The notes beneath the pieces were generated by a model that worked only from the letters and a program-made list of their open reading frames with translations, made no database searches and was not told where the DNA came from. From Circinella umbellata (Eukaryota; Mucoromycota; Mucoromycetes; Mucorales; Lichtheimiaceae), in the NCBI GenBank assembly GCA_025093555.1, contig JAIWNF010000040.1, positions 124,001 to 188,000 of the forward strand: a DNA stretch of 64,000 nucleotides, read 5' to 3'. Both the position numbers and the translations under genes were made by a program. Shown here one piece after another: positions 12,484 through 25,241 of this stretch. Position 1 is the first letter of the stretch. Each line of letters starts with the position of its first letter.

Positions 12484-15400
12484 GTAAGAAGGGGTTGGGG
12501 GAATAGGACGCGGCATGGATGTCCTGTGTCATAACCACCGGGAGTAAAGGGGTATCTGTATATGCTCGGTCTAGGCTCTGGCCTTAGACTATTTGGGGTG
12601 GGGATGTTCGTTATTGTGGTAGGGTGAAAAGGACGAGCTTTTGTATACCCCTACGTCATTCCTTGTTAGTCTTGGTGAGCAAGATGAGGCATATTTGGAA
12701 CACCAACAGATCTTTTGCAGCCGCCGGTTTTTGTTTCTTAATGACAACAAGACTCATTTAATTTTATATTATTTTACTGTAAGTTATCATTTTCATTATC
12801 ATTTTTTGTTTTATATATTTTTATATACTTTAAAAGTGTAAGTTACTAAATATTGAAAGTTTTTCATATATTTTTTATTGGTTTCTTTTTAATAACAATT
12901 TTTTTTCTATCTACGGGAATAAATTTGTTATGAAAAGAAATCTGTTAGAAAAATTATCAAGGTCAAAACAAGTTGTTGTCATTGTTTCAAGTTACTGTTT
13001 TCAAGTCGCAAAGATCTTGTCAAAAGTACCATTATGACCTTATTCTGTGCTCGTCGGGACTAATGAGGTGGTAGCCGTGGATACAAGAGTTCGTTCGAAG
13101 TAGCTCAACTGCAATAACGACGCCTCATTCCAGATAGTCTCTGGTCATCCTAGGCTGTTGTGTATATGGGTACCTCGATCTCCCACCGGTTATGGCATAG
13201 ACTCTGTGTTATTGTTTCTGTTTTTCCTTCTTCTTCTTACCTCCCGTTGAGATTTTGAAGCTGGGATCGTCTTCCTGTCAAGAGGGGGCTTATTGCAGCT
13301 GTGTCGGGAATCGTGGTACATTGTGGGAAGGTGTACTATGTGTTCTAATCGGGCTTTCCAAGGTGGAAGAAAGCGTTGTTTCTATTTCCTTGGTGGGTAT
13401 ATGGAAAAGAAACATGGAGTGTACGCGATGTGAATGGTCGTTTTTGGTGACGACTGACTTTGACCCTATTCAATGCTTTGGCAATTCAAGGCTCCCGTGG
13501 TTTTTTGTTAATGATGTCGTGGTAACGACTGACTTTGACCCTAACTATGGCTAGCTATTGTCATTTTTTGGTATTTGATTTTGGTGATTAGAAAGTTAAT
13601 CCAATTGTTTTCGTAAATTAATTTGTGAAAGCAGGCCATTATTATACATCTGTGTATAAGAGAGAAACAAAAAAAAGAGAATCCCGTCTTTGGCTTGAAT
13701 GGAATTTATTGTGCTTTGATATTAGTTCTTGGTGGCTCTGATACTGAAAAACCTTTTTTCATTCATCTTCACATATTCATTTCCTTTGGGAATGTTTACC
13801 TTTATGATACAATCTTTGTTTCTTTCTTCTTACATTGATTGAGCCGATTTACCTGTTACTATTGTTTTTATTATTAAGACTCATAGTTGGTACTTTGGTG
13901 TGTATTATATTGGGTGATAATGGAACTATTCTGGTAAAAATTATATATAATTGCTAGTCTAAAAAAAAAGGGAGCAATATTTATTATTCAGCTATTTGAT
14001 GCGGTCACTATTTGGTTTCACAATTCGGTGCCTTACTTTATCAACTTTTTGATCAATCTTAAACGAAACTTGTAACTCTTTACTACTTGTTTTTTATTGG
14101 AACCATATTATGACCGCAACATTTTGATGGGAATTAACGAGATAGGAAGGATTCATGTGTGTATATGCTCCTACTTGGTGTGTACCTCCTTCAACCGACT
14201 TTATATCTTATTTCATGGTGCTTTATATTTATCTGGCGTTGATAAATTATTTCAGATGATTTATTCATTATTCAAGAAACAACATGCTATCCATCAAGCA
14301 TAGTTGTTCTATTGTCATTTACTTTTGAAATAAGGAGTACATATACACACAAGAAACCAAATCCCACATTCAAGATGTATTTGATAAACCATCATCAAAT
14401 CAATCTCAAGTTTTATTACGTATTCATCCAGTGAATAAAAACAATAACCAGTCAAGTAGCAAATCATTTGGTGATGTATGAACCCGTGTTATTCAAGAAA
14501 CAACATACATCAATCCATATGATGAAGTGCATAAGTAACATCAAGAATAATAAAGAAAAAGGTGGGCAATTTGTTATTATGACACAGACCAGATGAGTGT
14601 CATAATAATATTACATGTGGTAGACAGCAACAAAATGTGGGATTTGGTTTCGCTCTCGTATTACACGAGGTACACATCTATTTAGATTATCATGGTGAAC
14701 TATCTATTATGGCGCATCCATTACGATCCATTACGATCTAGTCAAGAAGGTGAACTATATTTATCAAGAAACACAACAAAAAACCTTTTAATTATCAAGA
14801 TTTTTGTTTCTTCGTATTTATTTTCGGTGTTGGCAAGACTGGAATATGACTTTCGACGCTTCTATGCATACGTGTACTATTATTGCATATCAAGACGATC
14901 ATTTCTCAAGTTATTTCAAGAACAATAATCTAAATTATCACTTCAAGAAGGTCATGATGTATTTATTCTATTCACTGTTATTTTTGGATATGGAGGTTAC
15001 ACACACAAACACACATACATACACACGTGGACGAATATGCACACACGCAAATTCCTGCCACCATATTCGAAAATAACAGTGGATGAATATTCCAGTCTTG
15101 CCTCAATCCAACATCAATATACCCAAGTCTATTCCCTCTTATTCCAAAAAGAAAAAAGAAAGGTACGTTGTGAAATATTAATACTGAAATTCCAGTATTC
15201 TTAAGAAATGTAAATGGTAATGTTGTTATTTGTGTGTGTGATGATGATTGCCAAAAAAAAGATACAAAAAAAAAAGATATATGAAAAAAGATATACAAAA
15301 AAAAATACAAAAAATACTATTAACCTTTATTATTACTATCCAAATATTCCCTCATACCCCTCATACCCCTCATACATCCTTCTCTACACAAAGACACAAA

Positions 15401-16335
15401 CACACCACAAAGGAAATCTAAAATCAACAGGCAACCAGAGAAGCAAAAGAGCTTCCGATATATAGAAAAGATATTCTATATCAATGGATATTCTTCAAAA
15501 AAGATAAAATCAAAAGCAGTAAACAAGTCCATCTATTTCTAAACATAAAAAAATCTATCATGTCAAGGATCAAAAAAAAAAAAAAAAAACTCAAGATCCA
15601 GCACTACAATCAAGACCAAAAATGTCCAATCAAACCAATGACAAATATGCTACAACCCATCGGTTACAACAATCTGAAAAATAAGAAGCAATACTCAAAA
15701 TCAAAATAACCAACTAAATAATCACTGTCGGTAAATACAAATATAATTCCACTTTAAGCAACAAAATCAATACATATGCCCAACTCCTATTCAATATCAA
15801 AAGAGCAATAATCAGAAAAGCATATCATACTATCACACAAAATCAATTCCAACAGTTACTGTTGTCAAGAGCAGCAATAACAAAAAAAAAGCATACCATC
15901 CATCAATAATTCTCTGTATCGAGTAAAAGTCAATATAAATCATCGACAACAAAAGATCATCCATTGAAATACGAATCATCAATATCAACAGCAGCTCTTT
16001 TGTTCTCTCTCGTTCACACACATCACTCTATTATGATAACCAAAACAACAACAGCAATCTTATTATACACTAATATTATCTTATATACAAAAAAAAAACA
16101 AAAAAAAAAAAGAGGCAAGATTCATCACACACATTAATAATGAAACTACTAATAACATTTATTAGATTACTTGGATAATAGGTATTTTTTATTTTACAAT
16201 CGTGCACATTCATACACATTTATATAACCCCTTTTGACCTTATTTATTTACTATCCTTTGTATATCTATCATATTGTAAATATATACCATTTTCATTAGT
16301 TACGTAGTAATAATAAAATACTGGGTATATTGATT
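12484..16335 (+). other. Copy A: long non-coding tail of the repeat
   Basis: About 3.9 kb with only short open frames. Visible structure: a CGACTGACTTTGACCCTA direct repeat (near 13449 and 13526), a long inverted repeat and hairpin (separate entries), a (CA)n-like stretch near 15000, a CTCATACCC triplication near 15351, and A-rich runs towards the end. It is almost base-for-base identical to 40622-44490. Confidence 0.7.
14353..14651. repeat. 18-bp inverted repeat enclosing a 12-bp hairpin (copy A)
   Basis: Arms GAAACCAAATCCCACATT (14353-14370) and its exact complement (14634-14651) lie about 263 bp apart. Inside, TTATTATGACAC (14574-14585) and its exact complement (14597-14608) form a perfect 12-bp stem with an 11-base loop. 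Both are unchanged in copy B (42489-42506 with 42770-42787). It could be a small MITE-like insert or an RNA structure. Confidence 0.75.
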
Positions 16336-19300
16336 ACTATTTTATACATATTTCTTAACTTGTATGTGTAATGGTCTAAGTAAAAGAGCAATTAAAAAAA
16401 ATAGCATGTCTCAGACAAATGTCTTGGGACAAATATACAGAAAAAAAGATGCTCATTCAGTATACAGCATAGAATGATTGGAATAATAAGTATACTGTAT
16501 TATTATTTTATTAATATGTATTGCGTATTCCATTTGAATGATCCACTTTTCTTTGGCTGATGCTATGTTTTTATTTATTACAAATAACCCCACTGTCTTT
16601 CTTTGTGTGCCTTCAGTAATATACCTGTAGTATTTTTGCTACTGTTGGTAGCTTAGTGCTATTATGGACTTGTAGAATTTGGATAATAATAATAAAAACA
16701 TGGTTTATTGGTACCAGATACTTGTTCGTCCACTATAAATTATTGATGGTACATCCTGACTCGTATTTTTTTTTTGTTACACTGTGTTTGTGACACGTGG
16801 CTATAAGTGCACCCTGTTACTTATTTTCTCTAATAAACCCCTTGAATTTTTTTTGTTCTTTTGAATTTCTAGAATAATTAAGAAGCAACAACATGGGCAA
16901 ATTCAAATAACAACATCATCCATATAATAATAATATACGTCTGATCAATTGATATCTGTTAACAATCAAAATATGGCTTGTTTTTCATAAAGAAAGACTT
17001 TATTGATTATTTGATCTACCCGTGAACCTGGATTGACGCATGGACAAAAACGATTGTTATTGTGGATAGGAATGAAGTAGAAAATAACGTCACCATACAG
17101 ACTGTACTGATCCAAACACATTCATGCATCACGATTGTCAAACCTAATACCGCCGACTTTTATGTGTTAGAGTGGATAAAAAAAACGCACTCACGAGATT
17201 TTTGATGAATATACTTTTGCTGACGATGACAGTGGGGATAGATTTGTGGATATAAACATGGGTGAGACAGCTATAGTTATGACATTTTTTATGAATAATC
17301 TACCAACGGCGGCAGCCTGCGGTAAATTATAAGGGTCCATTTTAGCAACAGATATCGACTCAATTATGTGTTGTGGTTGTGTCATAACTGGGAGTGGATG
17401 TGGCGGTATATATGGACTATTTTTTTCAACATTACATAGATAGGGCTAGGATCGATATTTTGGATATGTACTCGTTTGGAATAATGGTTGGATATAATTT
17501 CAAGATGGATGTCCTATTTGTACATGGATACACTTATGGTCATGGTGATACAAAGCCCCTAGTTGTATAAACATGGTACCTGGGATTTTTTCGGTCAATT
17601 TCAGCCTTGTTTATCAGAAAGAATAGATGTTTCGCTAGTAAACAATAACATCCAAAGTTAATAAATGAGCAAATGGCTTTGGATAAATCCCAAAGGGGAA
17701 TCGTTACAAAAGAAAAAAAATAAAAGAATCTTTCTTTTCATATTCTCTTTCTCTTTCTTTAAATAATACACGTGCCTTATTTCATTTCTATAAACTTCAT
17801 ATTATATACATCCGTATTCTTACCATCAGTATGAGACGTGTACATTTTACTATAGAATACTCATGCTGTATACTACTGTACAATTCATTTATTATTAAAT
17901 AAATTAATAAAAAAGAAACACGTTTAATAATTCATTTAATGCACCCATGTTGTGATTAACAGCAGCTATCATATTGATTAATAGTGCTGTAATGGTGTTT
18001 ATATACTACTGTATATGTATGCTTGGAATGAAGAAATCACTGAATTTTGTTCCTGGGTGATATGTCTAATACGACTGAGGAAATAATTATTGAACTGTAA
18101 TAACAATTGGTACGTAATTGTGATCAAGAGAGTGGAATATTTGTATTATATCATAAGTGTTACGTAGCACAGAAAATAATTAACTTATGCAAAGAGCTTG
18201 TGTTTATATTTATGCACCGTTTAAAGTAAATAATCAAGTATGATTTGAGTGTGTTTTTTGCTGTGCTTGTACGTAAAAGAAAAATATATTTGCAGAGGTA
18301 TCTTTTTTTGTGCGTAGCTTTCATCAACTTCTTTGATAACAGCTAAAATCGCTGTAACAATTTAATGAACTGAGAAAATTTATCAATTCTTATTTTTAAA
18401 GGTTGATTCATATACTTGATGTCGTACTAGAACCTTGACATATATTTATATTATTTCTTGTGCTTTTCGTATCGTCATTTCATTTAATGCAATCGTATTT
18501 TTGTTAATGTGGCTTCATCCTGGCTTAAAACAACTCTCATTCTACAATCACTTAAAATATTGATTCTGTAAATAATCTGCTTTGATTATACTTACTGATG
18601 GTATAAAAAATTATAAGAAAAACATACTTAACTGATTATGATTGCTTCAAGCGAACACTCTTTAAATCCAATGGCAGATACTCGAAGCATTTCTTGATTT
18701 TTATCTATTTATTGTTACAAGATCGATCTATAATATGTCAATGTATACCTGACGCGAGGGATTATTATTAATGGCTGTAACACGTAATACTGTTGTGACG
18801 TTTCCAAACGCACTTGTTACATTTTCAACATTTATTTCTTGTGCATGAGCAGCTAACCAGCGTATTTGAGAACTGAGTTCTAATAATCAGTCCAGGTGTT
18901 GCGCCATCGTTTCTGCCCTCTGTTTATATGAAGCTCGGTATCTCTTTTTTTGGTTTCCCGCGACATTATAATATCTATGTATGTTTTCTGTTGACATGAT
19001 ATGCTATTCAATTAAAAGATACACAAGTTTTGTTTGTTAATTTTCATATTGGGAGAAAGAGACTAGCTGAGTGATGTTGTCAACAGTTTCTGAGTCAAAT
19101 CGCATAAAAAGTAAAACATAAATTTTATTGTTTATTTTGATCAATATTCAACTAAACATGGTCTCATGTGGTAGCACACTATTTATATTAATAAACTAAA
19201 AATGGTATGCGTATCCAAAGAGACCTGTAAAATAATGTAATTCTGCCGCTTAGAACAAATTTATTAGTACAATCATCGAAACTCGTATAAAGTATTCATT

Positions 19301-20860
19301 TTATGGTTATTAGAGGCTTGGGTTAATGTTATACCACCAATCATTGTCGGCAAGATAGGGGTTTTCTAACATAGTCGTGGGTTCATGCATAATAATTTAG
19401 GCGTCTTTATTTTTATTTATTGGTCTGTTGACCTTATCAATCCTAATTTTTATGCCACCATCAGAAATCATATTGATCATTGTTTTCAGCACTGATTAAA
19501 TAGAATGGCTTAGTATAATGCTATAAAGAAAAATAATTTATAAAACCGATGTAACAAATGCATAGAAGTTTTTCAAAACAAATAGTTAATCCTTTTTATG
19601 TAAACTAATTTGTATTAAATGACCGAGTATACCCCTGTTGTTTTGTAAACCTGACAATACTGCTATAAGCCTTTGTGTGAGCTCGTTTTGTTCTTTAAAT
19701 ACTAATTAATAGACGTTGCTGGAGAAAAATAAAATCAAGGGTATTTATTTTAAAGTGACGGGGCGTGGGAAAGAATTCATAAAAGTTAAACTTACGCCTG
19801 AATAAATTGTTCTTCACAAACATTGAAGCTTTATACTTTAATGGTTCCACTCAGAACCAATAAAAAAAAGAACAGACCAGAGCAGAAAGATGAGAAACAA
19901 ATATACACTTGTTGATGACGAAAATTAGTCAACCCGAAAATAAAAATCTATATGATTTCAATATTAGAATCTATAGATGCCGATTACGAATTATTATAGA
20001 GTCATTATAACGAAAACATTATGTTTTTCCGAGTCCAGTTTGCTCAGATATAACAAAATACAGCCTCATTTTTTAAGAAAATAGCCACTTATTGGATTGA
20101 AAATATTCCCCACTCGAATACAAACTTGTCTTTGAATACGTATAATTTATTTCTTTAAATATGGTAGCGCATTACGTATCTATTCGAAATGCATCACTTA
20201 CAGAAGGGGGTATCCAAATGCATTCTAGCGTGTATACAAATATAGACATTTTGGAAGAAAAGATCGCTTTTATCTTTTATTTTTGTTCTGTACGTACGGC
20301 GTATGTATGCATAAAGCTAATATACTTAGAGTTTAAATATAGTACAAGATATATGGTTTTTGATTATGTATATTATAAAACATTTTCATGGCCCTGTGAG
20401 CTATATGTGTTTAAACACAAATAGTTTCTTTTAATTGTTGGTTGGTGTATAGCTGAATCAGTAAGTTGATTTTTGTTCTTTAGCACATTTTAACCTCCGA
20501 TAAATAGAAAGCACGTTTTTGCATTATTTTGATGGCGCGTTCACTTTTTTGTAGGGGCCGCAATAAAAGAAAAAATCTATGAATGACAAACATTAAATAT
20601 ATAAAAGAAAATTCTTTGATCCTTCCCCTTAGCAATAAAATAATAAAGACAACTATTATGTGTACTATGTAATACACATTAGCTTTTTCTTTTGCCTTTC
20701 TAGGTCTTAAATCCGTGAAGATCACATTTTATCCATATCAGGTTATATAAAAAGATGTCTTTTTTTTTAGCTACTTTCTTTTTATATATACCTTATTATA
20801 ATTATACATTTATTGTCACCTTTTATTTCAATATATTACACTATATAAAAAAAGAATATA
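16336..20860. other. Gene-poor region with one decayed coding stretch
   Basis: About 4.5 kb. Around 17030-17340 (+) two adjoining frames, offset by one base near 17205, read like old coding sequence (for example FYVLEWIKKTHSRDF followed by YTFADDDSGDRFVDINMG), but I recognise no family. At 17860-18120 there is patchy similarity to 8160-8600. An 87-residue open frame at 20161-20424 has no visible support. Otherwise AT-rich and featureless. Confidence 0.4.
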
Positions 20861-21454
20861 ATGTCAACCGAACACGACCAACCACAATTTTCAGACATTA
20901 CTTATACAACAGAATATGTAAATCACCTCGAGTATTATATTAGAACAAGCCGAGGTATATATTATTATATAAATAAATTTTAAACTATATTATTATATAT
21001 ATTATTGTTTCTTTTCTTTAACTATTGTGTTTCTCTTAAAACTGAAATTAATTAATAAATTGATATGTATTTTTTCTTCTTGATACGTAATGTATGTGTA
21101 GGTTTTCCCCAAGAACTCACCCCAGCTGAAAGAATGAGCAATGACGAAAAAGTCAAATTTTATGAATTGATTAAATCATCAAAACCATTATACGAACGTT
21201 TGCATGAACTTATACCTATTTTTCTTTGTATCACTCAAAACAAGGCGGCAACCGAACGTTTGATTATTTTGAAGCATATGTTTCATGATCAAGTCGAATT
21301 TCTGAAACTAAACAAATACATCATGACTTTAGAACAGTTATATCGACTTAAACAACAATTTATCGGGTATTTTGCATATGTAAGAAATGTAGTGGAAAAA
21401 AGACAACGTCAAGAAAAAGAACTTTCTGATCAATTTAGTCTATTAAATATATAA
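20861..21454 (+). CDS. Small two-exon helical protein of unknown function
   Basis: Exon 1 is 20861-20954, intron 20955-21101, exon 2 21102-21454, giving 148 residues with a phase-1 junction (donor GTATAT, acceptor GTAG). The protein is soluble, rich in charged and aromatic residues and predicted mostly helical, with a basic, Glu/Arg-rich end. No signal peptide, membrane segment or catalytic motif is seen. The clean splice restoring one long frame and the ordered residue use make it a likely real gene. I do not recognise the family. The nearest confident gene is 1.9 kb away, so context does not help. Confidence 0.65.
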
Positions 21455-23396
21455 AAAGTAAAATATTGATATCAACATACTTATTACGTTGTAAATGCAC
21501 ATTGAGCTTAATCTTACTACATATATACCCAGAATAAAACTATATCTTCTTCAAGAAAATCATTCCTTGTTTTTATTTGTTTTTTTTTGTATACGTTTAT
21601 TTAGTTTTTCAAGATGTTGTGTGAGCTATTATATGGTGTAGCTCAGCTTAATAGCCCAAACTCAAACGATATCTAGTCGTCCAAAAATGAGTAAAAGCAA
21701 AATTAAAACCAAGAAAACAATAGGAACGTCTTTTGAATTGGAAAACTAGTTAGTGAAAAGCAAGAATGTTACAGCCAGAAATGATTATAACCACCTATTA
21801 TGGTAATATACTAACCCTATATGGGAGTAATTTCTTTGTTGATTTTGGATTATTCCTTTATAGATATGTGAAAAGACAGATTACTGTCTGTTTTTTGTAC
21901 TTAATCTATAATAGCTTTATAAATCTTTGTGGTATTATATTTTTATTAATTAATAGTAAAACTAACAGGTGAATTAATAAATTTTATAATCAGCTACTAC
22001 TGCATGACGACACAATTAAAAAAACTTCTTTTACTATCATGGTTCATGAAATTACTATAAAGTATAATACTACGTATTATATATATATTTATTACTACTT
22101 AGTGGTGTTGAACCAAGAAAAAGATGCTACAAAATAAAAAATTGGCTATTTAAGTTGAGCTGCACCATATTCTGTATTTTCTCATTCAGAATGGATTGCA
22201 CAACACTATGTAGATATATAGTATTATATATAATTTTCGTTAGGATATTTTAAATATTTGATGAGCTCAAATATTATGATGGTAAAAAAAAAAGTGTTAC
22301 TACGTTGTTGATCAAGTAGACTTATAAATAATTACTATTATTGTCCCGCTGTTTCTAAATTTTTTAATATCTGTAGTCAATATTCTAGTACACTTGTAAA
22401 ACTACTTGTAAAACTACTAGCTGAAAAGAACTATCATATTTCTGAAAGACATTTACCTAAATATACAGTTGTATATGATATCAATTTTAACAACTGTTTT
22501 AAAGAGATCACGAATCGAACCATTACTTTTGATAAAGCCTCAAGTAGTGAGAGATATCTTTTTAGAAATGAACCATTATGAATATTGTTTTTGAAACTAC
22601 GTACTTTATTATTATCATGTTTATATGTAAATAATCTTATATCAATCTAACACACGAACGATTACTATCTTTAAGTGCCTATTTGCACGACAAATTATGC
22701 AAACCAAATCGAGGTATAACTATGTAAAATATCAATTCATGTTACAGTACCATATAATAATATATAGATAATAATGATGTACCCTGACCCTATAACCTAG
22801 TTACAATGTGATGGTGCCTTTTTATCCTAATAATTAAGATGAATATATAATCACTGAAAAAAAAACATACGTTATTTTTTTTTGCCTATTTACCTATCTA
22901 TTAATAGTTAAAATAAATAATCATTATACTTTCATGAGGTTTTGAATAATCAAGGTTTCAAAAATCGTTTACATTCACTTGGAACAGAACACGCCTTTTA
23001 AATATGTAAGTACTATAATAATATTCATATGTAAATTATTGTTATTACTATCACGTATTGATAATAATTATAATAATAGTAATAGTCATGATATTAGGTA
23101 GGACAGTATATATCAAATCTAAATCAACGTAATAAATTCTTAACAACTTTATAATCACTAAATAATTTGTAAGAAAGATGATGCCATATATAAATAATAT
23201 TATAATAATGCACATGTAAGATTTTTTATTTTTGATATTTTCATAACGTAATATTGTATCAACAGATTTCTATATAGACGAAAAAGAAAGAAATGAGAGC
23301 AGGGTGATAGAAAAATGAAATATATATATCTAGAAATATGTATATAAATCAAGAGAAAGAAAGGTAGTGATGATAAATTATTCAATATAATAGAAT
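21455..23396. other. AT-rich intergenic region
   Basis: About 1.9 kb of AT-rich DNA with only scattered short open frames. I see no repeat or RNA gene. Confidence 0.5.
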
Positions 23397-24979
23397 TTAG
23401 ATATCACGAACAATGGCTTCAGGTTCTAAACCTTGATAAATAATACGATAAACAGTAGTAAAAAGTGGGAAATCTTTGACCATATTTCTTGCAGTCAAGA
23501 ATTCATTTACTTCTTTAGCAGTTAAGGTACCTTGAAGTTTCTGACCATTTAATAATTCTTTTTCTAAAACATCAATTGGTTTACCAGTTTTAATAAATGC
23601 TTCAGAAACTTTTCGGTTACGTCCTCCCATACAAGTAGTCAAAAGGTCCGCAACACCGCATGATTCTATTTATGCAAATTGAAAATAGAATAAATATATG
23701 AATATTATAAATAATCAGCTTCTACAAATCTTAATTACATTTCTAATTATATTTTACCAAAGAAAGTTTCTGTTTGAACAACATCACCAAAAAAGGTTTG
23801 TCCAAATTTACGCATCTCTAATAATCCTCGACGAACAATAGCAGCTTTTGTATTACTTCCATAACTATAATATAAATAATAGATTTCCCCAACAAAATAA
23901 ACAAAATAATTGAAGATTAAATACAAGTAATCATAAAAGGTGAACCCAACAAAAAATAAATTGTTTTTACCCTAGACCATCTGAAAGACCAGCGCCTACA
24001 GCAACTACATTTTTTAATGCACCACATAACTCAACACCAGCTGAATCACGGATGACATTAACACGGAAATAAGGTGTATTAAACAAGTTAAAAAACATTT
24101 CACCTTCTTTTTCTTCTCCTTTACAACCAATAGTTGTTTCACAAAACTTTTCTTCTGCAACTTCGTTTGCAATATTGGCTCCACTTAATGAAGCCACGTT
24201 AATTCCTAAACGTCGTGAGATCTCTTCTGAAAATAATGTTACTCCTTCTGCATTAATTTCTAATCCTTTAATAAGTGAAATGGCTTTTGCATTAGATGCA
24301 ATGTGACCCGTCATTTTGTCACATACGCTTGGAACAAACTGATGAGGTAAAACAAATACCAAAACAGTCGCGTCTTGACAAGCTTCTAAAAGATCAGGTG
24401 TAGCCTTAATATTGGGACCTAGTTTATGACCTGGAAGATATCTTTTTTTTTTATCATGTGTTACTTAGCAATCTTTATTATTATTATACATATGAGTAAA
24501 TATCTACAAGAAGAAGAAAATAAAAAAGAAAGAAGAAGAGAGAAGGAGATAGAAGAAAAACCAAATAGATAATAGACTTACTTTGGGTTCTCTTGTTCTC
24601 TATTAATCAAAGTTGTCAACTTTTCACCATTAAATATTTCTTCAAATACCCATAAACGTACTTCAGGTTCGAACTGGTTTGAATGTTTTAAAACATTTTG
24701 ACCGATAATCTTACATACAACAGACCCCCTATTTTAATAACAAGTAATATATTATTATTTGTATATATTTTATATAATAAAAAGATGAAAAAAAAAAAGA
24801 AAAAGAAAGAGTATTTACCAGTTACCGGATCCTATTAAGCATACGCGTTCTTTTGTAAAAGTAGTAGTCGATAACATTTTTTTTTGTTGAAATCGATAAT
24901 ATTTATTATTGTGAACAACAGGAATAAGAGGGCGTCTTAAAAACGCACTGACTACTGGGTATTTATAGTGCACGAACAT
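23397..24979 (-). CDS. GPD1: NAD-dependent glycerol-3-phosphate dehydrogenase
   Basis: Five exons on the minus strand: 24979-24819, 24728-24582, 24441-23971, 23864-23758 and 23665-23397; all joins keep frame and total 384 residues. The N-terminal GSGNWGS is the NAD-binding glycine loop; [38 protein letters not shown] with the catalytic Lys, and [14 protein letters not shown] follow in the family's order. The enzyme reduces dihydroxyacetone phosphate to sn-glycerol 3-phosphate, feeding glycerol and phospholipid synthesis. A second in-frame ATG at 24877 gives a 350-residue form close to cytosolic Gpd; the extra 34 residues from 24979 are basic and could be a targeting sequence. It diverges from the phosphotransferase gene across 262 bp. 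Confidence 0.93.
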
Positions 24980-25241
24980 CTTTTTTTTTTTGAGTACTGG
25001 GTCACCTCTGGTAAATAGTATGAAAGATTTGGGAATAAAAAAATTACACAATAAAAAATCGAGTTTGTGCCAAAAAAAAAAAAAAAGATTTTAACTCCGG
25101 AAAAAAAATGGGGAAGTTTACACACTTCAAAAATAAAAACGATCTGTATCCTGGTAACTTGTTTCTTTTCCGGATACTCTTCATTTTTTTTTCTTTCTTG
25201 GCTCTGTCATTTTGTAACGTTGGTCTTAATAACGGACTCCA
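24980..25241. promoter_or_regulatory. Shared divergent promoter of GPD1 and CPT1/EPT1-like genes
   Basis: Only 262 bp separate the two outermost start codons, so both promoters must lie here. The region has A/T runs and no recognised factor site. Co-regulation of two glycerolipid genes is an inference from the geometry. Confidence 0.6.

Larger units (their letters stand above)
8640..16335 (+). repeat. Copy A of a 7.7-kb directly repeated unit
   Basis: This segment is repeated in the same orientation at about 36690-44490. The offset is 28138 at 12334, 28137 at 13255 and 28136 at 14097, 14692 and 15833, so there are almost no net indels across 3.5 kb, and translated short frames there are identical between copies. 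Similarity fades gradually on the left (8560-8780) and stops sharply on the right near 16335. I see no terminal inverted repeat, LTR or target-site duplication. Order inside: three-unit upstream repeat, one long ORF, a chain of apparent exons and introns, then non-coding DNA with inverted repeats. It could be a segmental duplication or a multicopy element of unknown class. Confidence 0.9.

Noticed and set aside
12334..12534. 66-codon frame identical in both 7.7-kb copies
   Set aside because: Whole region is nearly identical in DNA, so identity of the peptide is no evidence of coding; the frame also crosses a strong splice donor at 12484. The same holds for the short frames at 13255, 14097, 14692, 14804, 14978 and 15214.
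13040..13140. Possible hammerhead-like ribozyme (GACTAATGAGG near a later GAAG)
   Set aside because: The core does not match CUGANGA and GAAA and I could not pair the stems.
15340..15380. CTCATACCC repeats as a CRISPR-like or telomere-like array
   Set aside because: Only about three short units with no spacers; a simple local duplication.
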